64,000 nt of DNA from Brevundimonas intermedia (GTDB lineage: Bacteria; Pseudomonadota; Alphaproteobacteria; Caulobacterales; Caulobacteraceae). The number at the start of each line of letters is the position of its first letter. Position 1 is the first letter of the stretch. Shown here piece by piece: positions 40,494 through 49,653 of this stretch. The notes under the pieces are model-generated. The model was not told the origin of the DNA. It saw nothing but the letters and a program-made list of their open reading frames with translations, and did not search any database. The stretch is taken from positions 328,883-392,882 of the forward strand of contig NZ_BSFD01000001.1 in assembly GCF_027922165.1 (NCBI RefSeq), written 5' to 3'. A program made the position numbers and the translations under genes.

Positions 40494-41300
40494 TCAGGCG
40501 TAGTTTTCGCCGAGGTAGACGCGGCGGACCTCGGGGTCGTGGACGGCTTCGTCGGCGGTGCCTTCGAACAGGACCGAGCCGCCCGAGATGATCGAGACGC
40601 GGTCGGTGATGTCCAGGGTTTCGCGGACATTGTGGTCGGTGATCAGGACGCCGATGCCCTGCCCCGCCAGATAGCGGATGACCGAGCGGATATCGGCGAT
40701 GGCCAGGGGGTCGATGCCGGCGAAGGGTTCGTCCAGCAGGATGAAGGAGGGCCGGCCGGCCAGGGCGCGCGCGATCTCGACCCGACGGCGTTCGCCGCCC
40801 GACAGGCCGGTGGCCGGGGCGTGACGCAGATGGTCGATGTGAAGCTCGTTCAGCAGGCGGTCGGTCTCGGCCTTCAGCTGATCGCGCGGATAGTTGAGCT
40901 CGACCACCGCCATGATGTTCTGCTCGACCGTCATGCCGCGGAAGATCGAGGCCTCCTGGGCCAGATAGCCCAGGCCCATGCGGCTGCGCTGGTACATGGG
41001 CTGGCCGGTGATGTCCTCGCCGTCCAGCCAGATCGAGCCGGAGTCGGGCGGGATCAGGCCGGTGATCATGTAGAAACAGGTCGTCTTGCCGGCGCCGTTG
41101 GGGCCGAGCAGGCCCGCGACCTCGCCGCGCTGGACCGTCAGGGAGACGTCGCGCACGACCTGGCGCTGGCCGAAGGCGCGGGCGATGTTGCGCACCCGCA
41201 GACCCTTTTCGGCGGCCGGAACCGCCGGCTCGGCGGCCCCGGGCTGGGGGGCCGCCGACCGGTCGACCAGGTTCAGGGCGGAGAGTTCCTTGCGGGCCAA
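40494..41300 (-). CDS. lptB: LPS export ABC transporter ATP-binding protein LptB
   Basis: A 268-residue ATPase that powers extraction of lipopolysaccharide from the inner membrane with LptF, LptG and LptC. Motifs: Walker A GPNGAGKTTC, LSGGERRRVEIARAL signature, Walker B FILLDEPFAGIDP and the H-loop TDHNVRETL. The N-terminus carries an additional 30-residue Ala/Pro-rich stretch before the ABC core, starting at TTG. The gene follows lptA by 37 bases. The C-terminal YLGENYA is typical for LptB. Confidence 0.96.
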   Translation of the reverse strand: MARKELSALNLVDRSAAPQPGAAEPAVPAAEKGLRVRNIARAFGQRQVVRDVSLTVQRGEVAGLLGPNGAGKTTCFYMITGLIPPDSGSIWLDGEDITGQPMYQRSRMGLGYLAQEASIFRGMTVEQNIMAVVELNYPRDQLKAETDRLLNELHIDHLRHAPATGLSGGERRRVEIARALAGRPSFILLDEPFAGIDPLAIADIRSVIRYLAGQGIGVLITDHNVRETLDITDRVSIISGGSVLFEGTADEAVHDPEVRRVYLGENYA

Positions 41301-41337
41301 ATCGTGATCCGTGCTCAGCGCGACCGGGGCCGCAGCC

Positions 41338-41856
41338 TCAGTTCGTCCCGTTGGGATAGAAGACGCCCTGGATGCGGCTGCCCGCGCCCTGGCCGCGCGG
41401 GGCGCCCGACATGGTCGCCGCGTCGGTGTTGACGTTATAGGTCAGCCGACCGCCGGTCAGGACGTTCTTGCCCTGGTTCAGGATGACGTTGCCGGTCACG
41501 ACCAGCTCGCCGTTCGACAGGGTGTAGACGGCGCGGTCGCCGCGCATGGTCTGGGTCGGGGTGACGAAATAGACGGTCCCCGTGGCCTCGACGCGGGTGA
41601 ACTCGCCCTGGGCGTCGCGGAAGGCGGTGATGGCCTCGGCCCGCAGACGGTTCTGGCCCTGGGTGATTTCCGCGCGTCCGCGCAGGCTGATGCGATCCGT
41701 GGTCTGTTCGCCGTCGTCCGCGCCGAAGGCGATCGGCTGGCTGGAGGCGCCGCGCGCACTCTGGGCGTCGCCGACGGCGGGCAGGGCCAGAAGGGTCAGG
41801 GCCGCCAGCGCCGCAACGGTCCGGGCGTATTGGGTTTTCGATGTCATCGCCGTCAT
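41338..41856 (-). CDS. lptA: LPS transport periplasmic protein LptA
   Basis: A 172-residue OstA-fold protein with a signal peptide (VAALAALTLLALPAVGDAQ). The repeated beta-strand pattern RISLRGRAEITQGQNRLRAEAITAF and RAVYTLSNGELVVTGNVILNQGKNVLTGGRLTYN forms the lipopolysaccharide-carrying groove. It bridges LptC and the outer-membrane LptD in the periplasm. It overlaps lptC by ATGA. Confidence 0.94.
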   Translation of the reverse strand: MTAMTSKTQYARTVAALAALTLLALPAVGDAQSARGASSQPIAFGADDGEQTTDRISLRGRAEITQGQNRLRAEAITAFRDAQGEFTRVEATGTVYFVTPTQTMRGDRAVYTLSNGELVVTGNVILNQGKNVLTGGRLTYNVNTDAATMSGAPRGQGAGSRIQGVFYPNGTN

Positions 41857-42521
41857 TCGCCTGATCCCGAGGGATTGATGGTGCCGCTGATCTTGGTGTC
41901 GCCAGAGCCCTTGAACACCACGCGCTCGCCCTGATCATAGATCGCATAGGACGAAGCGTTGATGGTTCCAATAGGGCCGGCGCCCTGAACGCCCCGTGAA
42001 CCCGTGATGATTCCGGTCGAGGTGTCGACCACCGCCTCGGGCGTGGTCAGGACGAAGCCGGAGCCGCCGTCCGAAATCCGCACGTTCGGACCGATGGTCA
42101 CGGTCTTGGCCTGTTCGTTGTAGGTGCCGCCGTCGGCGGTCATTTCGGTGACCTTGCGGCCGCCCAGGTTCAGCTTCAGCGCCGGGCCGACCAGGCGGAA
42201 ATGGCCGGTGGCCGGATCGCGGATCGCGCCCTGGGCGCCGACGGTGAAGGCGCGGCCTTGCGCGTCCTGGCCGTGGAACAGGGGCTTGTCCAGGCGGACT
42301 TCCTGACCCTGGCTGGCCTTGCGCTCGACGCCCGACATGACGGTGCGGAACACGGTCCAGGTCAGGACGCCGCCCGCCAGCACCAGGATGATGATCGGCA
42401 GGATGCGGCGGAACAGCTTGACCCGCCGCGAATGCGCCCGCCAGCGCGCGCCGGCCAGGACCACCCGCGCCTCGTCGGCGGCGTCGCCTTCATGTCCGAC
42501 AGGGTCGCGGGGGGCGGTCAC
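41853..42521 (-). CDS. lptC: LPS export protein LptC
   Basis: A 222-residue single-pass inner-membrane protein: cytoplasmic N-terminus, one membrane helix (LPIIILVLAGGVLTWTVF), then a periplasmic LptC/OstA-like beta-jellyroll. The sequence FHGQDAQGRAFTVGAQGAIRDPATG is typical of alphaproteobacterial LptC. It hands lipopolysaccharide to LptA. The ATGA overlap with lptA, and the position four bases after rnd, indicate a single rnd-lptC-lptA-lptB transcript. Confidence 0.93.
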   Translation of the reverse strand: MTAPRDPVGHEGDAADEARVVLAGARWRAHSRRVKLFRRILPIIILVLAGGVLTWTVFRTVMSGVERKASQGQEVRLDKPLFHGQDAQGRAFTVGAQGAIRDPATGHFRLVGPALKLNLGGRKVTEMTADGGTYNEQAKTVTIGPNVRISDGGSGFVLTTPEAVVDTSTGIITGSRGVQGAGPIGTINASSYAIYDQGERVVFKGSGDTKISGTINPSGSGE

Positions 42522-42525
42522 GGGG

Positions 42526-43140
42526 TCAGCTGTGGGCGAAGATGTCGATCTCGTCCCAACCGGCGAGATCGAGCGCCGAACGGTCCGGCAGGAAGTCGAA
42601 GCAGCGGGCCGCCAGTTCGGTGCGGCCCTCGCGCGCCAGCATCATGTCCAGCTTGGCGCGGGCGGCGTGCAGATAGAGGACGTCCGAGGCGGCGTAGTCC
42701 AGCTGGGCCTGGGTCAGTTCGGCCGCGCCCCAGTCGGACGACTGCTGGGCCTTAGACAGATCGACGCCGACCGTCTCGCGCACCACGTCCTTCAGGCCGT
42801 GGCGGTCGGTATAGGTGCGGGCCAGTTTGGAGGCGATCTTGGTGCAATAGACCGGCCGGGTCTCGACCCCCAGGTGCAGCAGGAACATGCCGATGTCGAA
42901 GCGGCCGAAATGGAAGATCTTGGTCACCGCCGGATCGGTCAGCAGACGCTTCAGGTTCGGGCAGTCGTAGGCGGGGCGGTTCAGCCGCACGACATGGGCG
43001 TTTCCGTCGCCGGACGACAGCTGGACCACGCACAGGGGGTCGCGGCGGAAGCGCAGGCCCATGGTCTCGGAATCGATGGCGACGTCCGGTCCCAGGTCCA
43101 GGTCGTCGGGCAGGTCGCCTTCGTGCAGGTAAACGGTCAT
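42526..43140 (-). CDS. rnd: Ribonuclease D
   Basis: A 204-residue 3'-5' exoribonuclease of the DEDDy class, shorter than E. coli RNase D because it lacks the HRDC domains. The metal-binding motifs are IDSETMG (D-x-E), HFGRFDIG and QLDYAASDVLYL (Y-x3-D). It is involved in tRNA and stable RNA 3' end processing. The short form upstream of lptC is common in alphaproteobacteria. Confidence 0.93.
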   Translation of the reverse strand: MTVYLHEGDLPDDLDLGPDVAIDSETMGLRFRRDPLCVVQLSSGDGNAHVVRLNRPAYDCPNLKRLLTDPAVTKIFHFGRFDIGMFLLHLGVETRPVYCTKIASKLARTYTDRHGLKDVVRETVGVDLSKAQQSSDWGAAELTQAQLDYAASDVLYLHAARAKLDMMLAREGRTELAARCFDFLPDRSALDLAGWDEIDIFAHS

Positions 43141-43197
43141 GGTCTGGTTCTTACACGGCTGGGGGACGGGACGAAACGGCTTACAGCGAGACGAACG

Positions 43198-43291
43198 GGC
43201 CTCAAGCAGCCGAGCGCCGCGCGCGAGGCGGTAGGCCCCAAAACGAAGATGGCCTCAAGCAGCCGAGCGCCGCGCGCGAGGCGATAGGCCC
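43198..43291. repeat. Tandem 41-base duplication
   Basis: GGCCTCAAGCAGCCGAGCGC and the following CGCGCGCGAGGCG(G/A)TAGGCCC occur twice, at 43198-43239 and 43251-43291 (period 53), nearly identical. It lies between the rnd start and tRNA-Leu. Confidence 0.9.
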
Positions 43292-43338
43292 AAAAAGCAA
43301 ACGGCGCCGTGTCCGAAAACACGACGCCGCTTATAATA

Positions 43339-43425
<87 letters not shown>

Positions 43426-43617
43426 CCCGTCGGCAGCGCCTTGCGGCGTTTCCATCGGGAAGGCGCGGACCTCTAAGGGAGGGTCCGGGCGGGGTCAACA
43501 GGGATTTTTCGTCGGAGGTCGGTTTTATTTCGCAAGCGCGGCCGCAACCCCCGGCGGGTGGCCATTCGGCGGGTCTGCGACTAGGGTGGCGATTGTTTTC
43601 CGCGCCTTCTCCTCCCC

Positions 43618-43989
43618 TTGATCGGTGCGCCCGTGATCCTGACCGTCCTTCGCGGCGGCGCCCTTGTGGCGCTGTTGATCCTTTTCGTCGCCATGCTCGG
43701 GCCCTTCCAGGGGGCCGAGGAGGGTCTCGGCCTGACCGACAAGCCGGCTCACGCCATCGGCTTCTTCATCATCACCGTCTGCCTGACCCTGATTGCGCCC
43801 GGCCTGGGGGTCTGGCGCACCGCCCTGCTGGCCCTGGCCCTGGGCACGGGCGTCGAGGGGGTTCAGGCGCTCAGCGGACGGTCGGCCAATCTGTTCGACC
43901 TGATGGCGGACGGGGTGGGCGTGGCGGCGGTCAGCGCGCTGCGGGTCTGGGCCGAGCGGGCGAGACCGGACCTGTTTTCCGCGCGTTAA
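43618..43989 (+). CDS. VanZ-like small membrane protein
   Basis: A 123-residue protein with three or four hydrophobic segments. The motif LTDKPAHAIGFFIITVCLTLIAPGLG matches the DK.xH...F block of VanZ-like proteins, and SANLFDLMADGVGVAAV matches the second D/N motif. VanZ family members are often found near polysaccharide genes, and a glycosyltransferase follows. The apparent start is TTG; a GTG at 43633 is an alternative. Confidence 0.75.
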   Translation: MIGAPVILTVLRGGALVALLILFVAMLGPFQGAEEGLGLTDKPAHAIGFFIITVCLTLIAPGLGVWRTALLALALGTGVEGVQALSGRSANLFDLMADGVGVAAVSALRVWAERARPDLFSAR

Positions 43990-44036
43990 GCCTGTTCGCT
44001 TACCCCGCTTTGAGGCCTGTCCCCTATGGATGGAGC

Positions 44037-44948
44037 ATGGCGGACGCGTCCCTGATATCCCCGACGACAGAGCGTCGCACCAGCCCCCGCGCGGCCTATC
44101 GCAAGCGGCGGCGGCGGCGCGAGCGGGTGCATATGTTCGGCCAGCTGGTCGATCTGGTTAAGCCCGAAGAGGTGCTGCACCACGTTCAGGACGCGGTGGC
44201 CGAGGGCCGCAAGAGCCTGGTCGCCAACCATAATCTGCACAGCCTGTATCTGATCCAGAAACATCCCGAGATGCGGCCCTTCTACGACAAGGCCGAGATG
44301 ATCGAGGTGGATTCGACGCCGATGATCTGGTTCTCGCGGGCCCTGGGCCTGCACAGCCGGGGCTTTCATCGCTGCACCTATCTGGACTGGCGCGACCATT
44401 TCTGGAGCGTGGCCAACCGCAAGGGATGGCGCGTCATGTCGGTCGGCGGCGAGCCGGGCGTGGGCGAAGAGGCGGCGCGTCGCCTGGGCGCCCGCTATCC
44501 CCGGGCCGAGATCCGCACCCGCCACGGCTTCTTCGACGCCACGCCCGGCTCGGCCGACAACGCCGAGATCGTCGCCGAAATCCAGGCGTTCAAGCCGCAC
44601 ATCCTGTTTGTCGGCATGGGGATGCCGCGCCAGGAGCTGTGGACCCTGGCGGTGTACGACGCCCTGCCCGACTGCGTCATCTTCTCGGTCGGGGCCGCCT
44701 TCGACTATGAGGCGGGCACCCAGACGCCGGCGCCCCGCTGGATGGGCCGCGCCGGGGTCGAATGGGCCTACCGACTGGTGCAGAACCCGCGTCGGCTGTT
44801 CACCCGCTACTGCGTCGAGCCCTGGGCCCTGATCCCGCTGGCGATCCGCGATCTGCGCGCGGCGCGGCGTCGCATGATCGGCAAGCAGGCCCGGCGGACC
44901 GAGGACTTCGGCGCCCCGCCCGTCGATAATTTCCCGCGGGGCGGCTGA
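44037..44948 (+). CDS. WecG/TagA/CpsF family glycosyltransferase
   Basis: A 303-residue protein of the GT26 family that transfers N-acetylmannosaminuronic acid or similar sugars to lipid-linked precursors of cell-surface glycans. Visible motifs are VANHNLHSLYLIQ, VDSTPMIWFSRALG, LFVGMGMPRQELW, FSVGAAFDYEAG and RWMGRAGVEWAYRLVQNPRRLFTRY. A basic N-terminal tail (RKRRRRRER) precedes the core. The final sugar and acceptor are unknown. The Wza-like gene at 47.4 kb fits a polysaccharide export context. Confidence 0.92.
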   Translation: MADASLISPTTERRTSPRAAYRKRRRRRERVHMFGQLVDLVKPEEVLHHVQDAVAEGRKSLVANHNLHSLYLIQKHPEMRPFYDKAEMIEVDSTPMIWFSRALGLHSRGFHRCTYLDWRDHFWSVANRKGWRVMSVGGEPGVGEEAARRLGARYPRAEIRTRHGFFDATPGSADNAEIVAEIQAFKPHILFVGMGMPRQELWTLAVYDALPDCVIFSVGAAFDYEAGTQTPAPRWMGRAGVEWAYRLVQNPRRLFTRYCVEPWALIPLAIRDLRAARRRMIGKQARRTEDFGAPPVDNFPRGG

Positions 44949-44952
44949 CGGA

Positions 44953-46077
44953 TCAGGACGGCGCGGCGATCCGGGAGCGGCGGCGCGGCTGAGGCTCGCC
45001 AGGCGCTGCGGTCAGCGGGTTTTCGACGGTCGGGCGCGCCGGCGCCGCCGTCGGCGGGGGCGGCGCGCTCGAAACCGGCGGCGTCGCGGGTTTGGGTGCG
45101 ACCGGGGCCTGAACCGGCGCCGACGACGGCAGGGGGAGCGGCAACGGAGCCATGGTGACCACAACGGGCGGCGGCGGCGCGAGCAAGGGATCGTCCAGCT
45201 CCAGCGGGTCGATCGGCGTGGCGACCAGCGCCATCTTCGCAATCGTCGGCTCGACGCCCGCGTGACGGCCGGTGAAGGCGGGCGGCAGGCCCCAGCCTCC
45301 GCCCCAGCGGTAGAAGATATGGGTCCCGATCTGGCGCATCTTGACCAGACGCTCGGCCCAATAGGGGGCGACCCAGTCGGTATGATAGTGGGTCGCCATG
45401 CCGACGCCGGAGGCGACGAAGCCGTTCAGGGCGCCGCCGGCGGCCAGACGGGCGCGGGCCCAGCCCTCGGGCGAAGGGGGACGGGTCATGGCGCCGTCGC
45501 AGGTGAAGCTGAACTGGCAACCGGTCGCCCGCTCGGATCCCTGGAAGACCACGCCGCAGATGGTCTTGGGATAGGCCGGGTGGCGCATGCGGTTGACCAC
45601 GACCTGGGCCACCGCCGCCTGGCCCGCCGCCGTCTCGCTGGCCGCCTCGTAATAGACGGCGGCGGTCAGGCAATCGAGGGCGCGGGCATAGTCCTCGAGC
45701 TTGTCGGCCGGCATGATGAAGGGCTTGGCCGAGAGGATCGGCAGGGTCGAGAACGGCAGCGCGGCGTTGAAGGCCCGCGCCTCGTCCGGGGTGATGGGGC
45801 GGATTTCATCCGGCGCCAGGGTGGTGTCCAGCATCTGTTGCATGCCGGCCGGGGTCTGTTGCGCCAGTCCGGTCGGACGGACGACAGCGGGCGCGCCGCG
45901 CGCCGCGCCCTGGGATCGGAACACCAGAACCGCAGCCACCGCGAGCGCGAGGGCCAAAAGCGCCAGGCCGATCACGTGAATCCGCTGGATACGACGACGG
46001 GGCCGCTGTGACGGGCGGGGTCGGCGCGGTCCGGCGAAGGGCGGCGGCGTGGATGGCGTTTCGCGGTCGATGGTCAT
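44953..46077 (-). CDS. Cell wall hydrolase, SleB type, membrane-anchored
   Basis: A 374-residue protein. An N-terminal membrane helix (VIGLALLALALAVAAVLVF) follows a basic cytoplasmic tail. The SleB domain (about residues 130-260) has CLTAAVYYEAASETAAGQAAVAQVVVNRM with the catalytic glutamate. The C-terminal 100 residues are Pro/Ala-rich. The enzyme should cleave peptidoglycan glycan strands in the periplasm. The ATG at 46077 has GGAG just upstream. Its stop is four bases from that of the convergent glycosyltransferase. Confidence 0.88.
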   Translation of the reverse strand: MTIDRETPSTPPPFAGPRRPRPSQRPRRRIQRIHVIGLALLALALAVAAVLVFRSQGAARGAPAVVRPTGLAQQTPAGMQQMLDTTLAPDEIRPITPDEARAFNAALPFSTLPILSAKPFIMPADKLEDYARALDCLTAAVYYEAASETAAGQAAVAQVVVNRMRHPAYPKTICGVVFQGSERATGCQFSFTCDGAMTRPPSPEGWARARLAAGGALNGFVASGVGMATHYHTDWVAPYWAERLVKMRQIGTHIFYRWGGGWGLPPAFTGRHAGVEPTIAKMALVATPIDPLELDDPLLAPPPPVVVTMAPLPLPLPSSAPVQAPVAPKPATPPVSSAPPPPTAAPARPTVENPLTAAPGEPQPRRRSRIAAPS

Positions 46078-46272
46078 TCTTGCTCCGGCAGAGGGGACGC
46101 AGGGCCGCGCGGGGCGTCCGATCAATCCACACACAGCAAGTGCGGCGCCGCGATGACGACGCCGCCTGGAGAGTGATGAACCTTAAGGCGCCAGGCCGCC
46201 CTGTGCCGTTTCGACCCAGTGCTCGTCGCCAGTGTATCAGGGCGGGAGCGCGAAATCTTCCGGAAAGCGGCC

Positions 46273-47253
46273 TCAGCCCGCCATGCGAACCCATTCGAAC
46301 GTCTTGCCGGGGGCCTGACGCTCGCGCCACTTATAGTTCGCCTCATCCCAGCGCGAGATGCGGCCCGTCAGATTGTCCAGGACGTAGTCGCCCCGGTCCG
46401 TGGCCACCAGAAGCACGGCGTGGGTCTCGCCCCAGCGGGTCTCGACCACGGCGATGGACAGCGCCCCGACCGGATAGCCGGCGCGAACCAGGGCGCGGCG
46501 CTTGGCCAGGACATAGTCCTCGCAGTCGCCACGCGCGCGGTCTCCGTTGGGCACGGCCCAGTAGTCGCCGACGCCGTAGACACGCGCATCCGAGCCGCTG
46601 CGGATATGGCGATTGACCTGACGGTTGATGTCGCTGATCGCCTTCCAGTCGCTGTCCGACAGGGCGATGACCGGGGCGGTCTTGACCGCCGCAGGGCGCG
46701 CCCAGGATCGGTCCAGATCCCTGACGCGGGCCGAGACGTCGCGACCGAAATCCTCGGCTGACGGGGCCGCATCGCCCTGGACGGCGTCGGCTTCAACGGC
46801 GGGCGTGGCGACGTCTTCCATCGCCACAGCGACGCCGTCGCGACGCGGATCCGAGACGGCAGGCGCGGCGGCGCGTTGAGGGAAGACGCGGCTCCAGTCG
46901 AAGCCGTTGGAAGGGTTCGAGGCGGCGCGTGTCGCGGCCGGACGGCTGGAGGCGACCTGTTCCGTGCGTCCGAAAACACCGGCCCAGTAGAGGGAATTGG
47001 CGCGGGCGCGCATCTCGGCGAGGTTCACACGCTCGCCCGGGGCGACGCAGTCGCGGGGCGAGCGTTCGCAGAAGTCGAGGAAGCCGACCGGGGCGGCGGC
47101 GGCAGGGCCGACCGGCATGTGCGCGGGCCCTGCGGGTCGCGGTCCCGCCGCAGCGGCTCCGGAAACGAAGACGGCGGCGGCGAAGACAGCGCCGCCGATC
47201 ACGCCTGAACGGCGCGGCGAGCGAACAATCGACATGGGCGATCCCTGTTTCAT
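46273..47253 (-). CDS. Transglutaminase-like cysteine peptidase
   Basis: A protein of about 326 residues of the bacterial transglutaminase-like cysteine peptidase group (BTLCP, Peptidase C93). An N-terminal signal (SGVIGGAVFAAAVFVSGAAAA) is followed by a low-complexity linker and the catalytic domain. The cysteine is in RGDCEDYVLAKR, the histidine in ETHAVLLV and the aspartate in LDNLTGRI. In other bacteria these enzymes process surface adhesins in response to c-di-GMP, but no adhesin or LapD partner is seen here. An alternative ATG at 47235 is also possible. Confidence 0.85.
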   Translation of the reverse strand: MKQGSPMSIVRSPRRSGVIGGAVFAAAVFVSGAAAAGPRPAGPAHMPVGPAAAAPVGFLDFCERSPRDCVAPGERVNLAEMRARANSLYWAGVFGRTEQVASSRPAATRAASNPSNGFDWSRVFPQRAAAPAVSDPRRDGVAVAMEDVATPAVEADAVQGDAAPSAEDFGRDVSARVRDLDRSWARPAAVKTAPVIALSDSDWKAISDINRQVNRHIRSGSDARVYGVGDYWAVPNGDRARGDCEDYVLAKRRALVRAGYPVGALSIAVVETRWGETHAVLLVATDRGDYVLDNLTGRISRWDEANYKWRERQAPGKTFEWVRMAG

Positions 47254-47444
47254 GGGACCACCCTGCCTGAGCCATATCAATATGAGCCTTAGAAGTACGG
47301 TTTAGGGGGGCTGTAGAAGATTGGTTTCGGCCGCATTAAGCGTCTTTTCATCTTCGGCCCGATCTTTGCTGCGGCGCCGCATGCATCGCCTTGGAAACAC
47401 CGGGCGGCTTGCGCTATGCTTGAAAGAAGCAAGGGATGATGATC

Positions 47445-48035
47445 ATGCGGAATTGGTTGAGCGCGGCTCTTCTGGGGCTCACCCTGATGTTCACCCTGGC
47501 TGCGTGCGGGTCAGGCCCCCTGGCGGCGGCCGGGTTAACGGATGCGGCCGTGGATCCCAGCGTGGTCCGCACCGTGCCGGAATATCGGCTGGGCGCGGCG
47601 GACAAGGTTCGGGTCAACGTCTATGGCGAAGAAGCCCTGACCGGCGAGTTCATCGTCGGCGGCAGCGGGCGCATCTCCATGCCCCTGATCGGCGAGGTCC
47701 AGGCGGCCGGTCTGACCATCACCGAGTTCCAGACCGAAATCGCCGAGTCCCTGAAGAAGGGCTATATCAACGAGCCGCGCGTCTCGGCCGAGGTTCTGAA
47801 CTACCGCCCCTTCTATATTCTGGGCGAGGTCAACAAGCCGGGCGAATATCCCTACACCAACAATCTGACGGTTTTGAACGCGGTGGCCACGGCGGAAGGC
47901 TTCACCTACCGGGCCAATACCCGTCAGGTCTATATCAAGCGCGCCGACGGCACGGGCGAGCAGGCCTATCCGTTGACGACGGCGACCCAGGTGGCGCCGG
48001 GCGATACGATCCGCATCGGCGAGCGCTTCTTCTGA
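47445..48035 (+). CDS. Polysaccharide export lipoprotein, Wza-like
   Basis: A 196-residue protein with a lipoprotein signal (LSAALLGLTLMFTLAAC; the lipid-attached cysteine follows LAA). The Poly_export domain reads YRLGAADKVRVNVYGEEALTGEFIVGGSGRISMPLIGEVQAAG. A SLBB-like domain (FYILGEVNKPGEYPYTNNLTVLNAVATAEGFTYRANTR) follows. It should form the outer-membrane pore of a capsule or exopolysaccharide exporter. The ATG at 47445 was chosen over two earlier ATGs because AAGGG lies about nine bases upstream. The short length suggests only one SLBB repeat. Confidence 0.88.
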   Translation: MRNWLSAALLGLTLMFTLAACGSGPLAAAGLTDAAVDPSVVRTVPEYRLGAADKVRVNVYGEEALTGEFIVGGSGRISMPLIGEVQAAGLTITEFQTEIAESLKKGYINEPRVSAEVLNYRPFYILGEVNKPGEYPYTNNLTVLNAVATAEGFTYRANTRQVYIKRADGTGEQAYPLTTATQVAPGDTIRIGERFF

Positions 48036-48079
48036 GGCGACAGACTTGCCAAGCCCCCTGCGGTTGCTGATCTAGGGGG

Positions 48080-48889
48080 ATGTTCTCCAAACTGTTCAAA
48101 CGCCGTCCCTTGGAATCCGAACGCCGCAAGGCCTCGACTCCGGAGGACACGGCGGCCTGGGCGGTAGGGGACATCCACGGGCGTCTGGACCTGTTGTCGC
48201 CTCTGGTCGAGGCGATGATCGCGGACCTGGAGGCCTCGACCGCCAGCCGCAAGCTGATGATCTTCCTGGGCGACTATATCGACCGGGGGCCGGACTCGAA
48301 GGGAGTCATCGACCTGCTGGCCGGCCTGCGCAGCCGCGGCCTGTTCGAGCTGCACTTCCTGCGCGGCAATCACGAGGACCGGATGGAGGCCTTTCTGGTC
48401 GATCCCGACATGGGACCGGGATGGTGCGACTATGGCGGTCGCGAGGCCCTGGCCTCGTATGGGGTGAGCCCGCCGTTCGACAAGACCGACGCCGCCGGAT
48501 GGGCCGCCGCCTGCGAGGCGCTGAACGCCGCCGTCGATGAGCGCCAGCGCGCCTTCCTGGCCGCCCAGGACTACAGTTTCACCCTGGGGGACTATTTCTT
48601 CGCCCATGCGGGGGCCGAACCCGGCGTGCCGCTGGACCAGCAGGATCCGCAGCAGTTGATGTGGGTGCGACACGAATTCCTGAACCATCCCGCCCCGTTC
48701 GAGCGGGTGGTCGTCCATGGCCATACGCCGACGGAAGCCGTCCACGCCGACCACCGCCGCATCGGCCTGGACACCGGCGCCTACGCCACCGGCGTGCTGA
48801 CGGCGCTGAGGCTGGAGGGGGAGACGCGCGCGCTGGTGCAGACGGCCTTGGCCGGCGGACAGGTCAGCCTGAGCCGCCGCCCGCTCTGA
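48080..48889 (+). CDS. Metallophosphoesterase, Ser/Thr protein phosphatase type
   Basis: A 269-residue calcineurin-like phosphoesterase. All metal-binding blocks are visible: GDIHG, GDYIDRG, LRGNHE, HAG and VVHGHTP. The pattern FLGDYIDRGPDSKGVIDLL groups it with bacterial PPP-type phosphatases. The substrate is unknown; targets may be phosphoproteins or diadenosine tetraphosphate. It stands 44 bases after the polysaccharide lipoprotein. Confidence 0.9.
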   Translation: MFSKLFKRRPLESERRKASTPEDTAAWAVGDIHGRLDLLSPLVEAMIADLEASTASRKLMIFLGDYIDRGPDSKGVIDLLAGLRSRGLFELHFLRGNHEDRMEAFLVDPDMGPGWCDYGGREALASYGVSPPFDKTDAAGWAAACEALNAAVDERQRAFLAAQDYSFTLGDYFFAHAGAEPGVPLDQQDPQQLMWVRHEFLNHPAPFERVVVHGHTPTEAVHADHRRIGLDTGAYATGVLTALRLEGETRALVQTALAGGQVSLSRRPL

Positions 48890-48904
48890 ACTCAGGCGCG
48901 CCGA

Positions 48905-49207
48905 TCAGATCGGCATGGCCATGATTTCCTTGTAGGCGGAAATCACCTGGTCGCGCACGGAGATCACGGTTTCCAGCGACGCCTCAGCCGAGCTGAGGGC
49001 GGTCACCACATCGATCAGATTGCCGTTGCCCTGGATCGACTGGGTCATCTGGGTTTCGGCCGCCCTGGACTGCTGCGTCATGTCGGTCATGGCGCTCTTG
49101 ACCAGGTCGGCGAAGCCGTTGTCGCCGGAGGCGGGCGGTTGCGCCACCGTGGGCATGGCGCCGCCCTGAACGGCGGCGTAGGCGCGGGCGGCCATCATCG
49201 GATTCAT
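48905..49207 (-). CDS. fliE: Flagellar hook-basal body protein FliE
   Basis: A 100-residue FliE, which links the MS ring to the rod. The conserved C-terminus VTALSSAEASLETVISVRDQVISAYKEIMAMPI is diagnostic. It follows flgC by ten bases and ends the flgB-flgC-fliE transcript. fliQ, which often comes next, is absent from this window. Confidence 0.95.
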   Translation of the reverse strand: MNPMMAARAYAAVQGGAMPTVAQPPASGDNGFADLVKSAMTDMTQQSRAAETQMTQSIQGNGNLIDVVTALSSAEASLETVISVRDQVISAYKEIMAMPI

Positions 49208-49217
49208 GGCCTAGTCC

Positions 49218-49637
49218 TCAGCGTTTGATGATGTCGAGGGTGCGGCTGTCCATCGACCGCGCCGTCTCGATGACGTTCAGATTGGCCTCGTAGGCGCGCT
49301 GGGCCTCGCGCATGTCCATGGCCTCGACCAGGGTGTTGACGTTGGGCCGCATCACATAGCCCTGGGCATTGGCGGCCGGGTGCGAGGGGTCGTAGTCCAT
49401 GTTGAAATCGCTGTCGTCCGGCCGGACCTCGGCCAGGGTGACGCCGGTCGCGCCGTCGACCTCGCGCGCCTGGAAGACCGGGATCTGACGGCGATAGGGC
49501 TCGCCGCCCGGCGTGCGCGCCGTGGACTGGGCGTTGGCGATGTTCTCGGCGATGACGCGCATGCGCGACTGCTGGGCCTTGAGGGCCGAGGCCGCCACCG
49601 CCATGGCGCTGTTCGAGGGGGGGATGGGATCAGGCAT
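49218..49637 (-). CDS. flgC: Flagellar basal-body rod protein FlgC
   Basis: A 139-residue rod protein. The N-terminus AMAVAASALKAQQSRMRVIAENIANAQST and the C-terminus NVNTLVEAMDMREAQRAYEANLNVIETARSM are the conserved rod helices. It forms the proximal rod in the periplasm, with FlgB and FliE. It lies between flgB and fliE with short gaps on both sides. Confidence 0.95.
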   Translation of the reverse strand: MPDPIPPSNSAMAVAASALKAQQSRMRVIAENIANAQSTARTPGGEPYRRQIPVFQAREVDGATGVTLAEVRPDDSDFNMDYDPSHPAANAQGYVMRPNVNTLVEAMDMREAQRAYEANLNVIETARSMDSRTLDIIKR

Positions 49638-49653
49638 GGTTCAGTCCTTCGTC

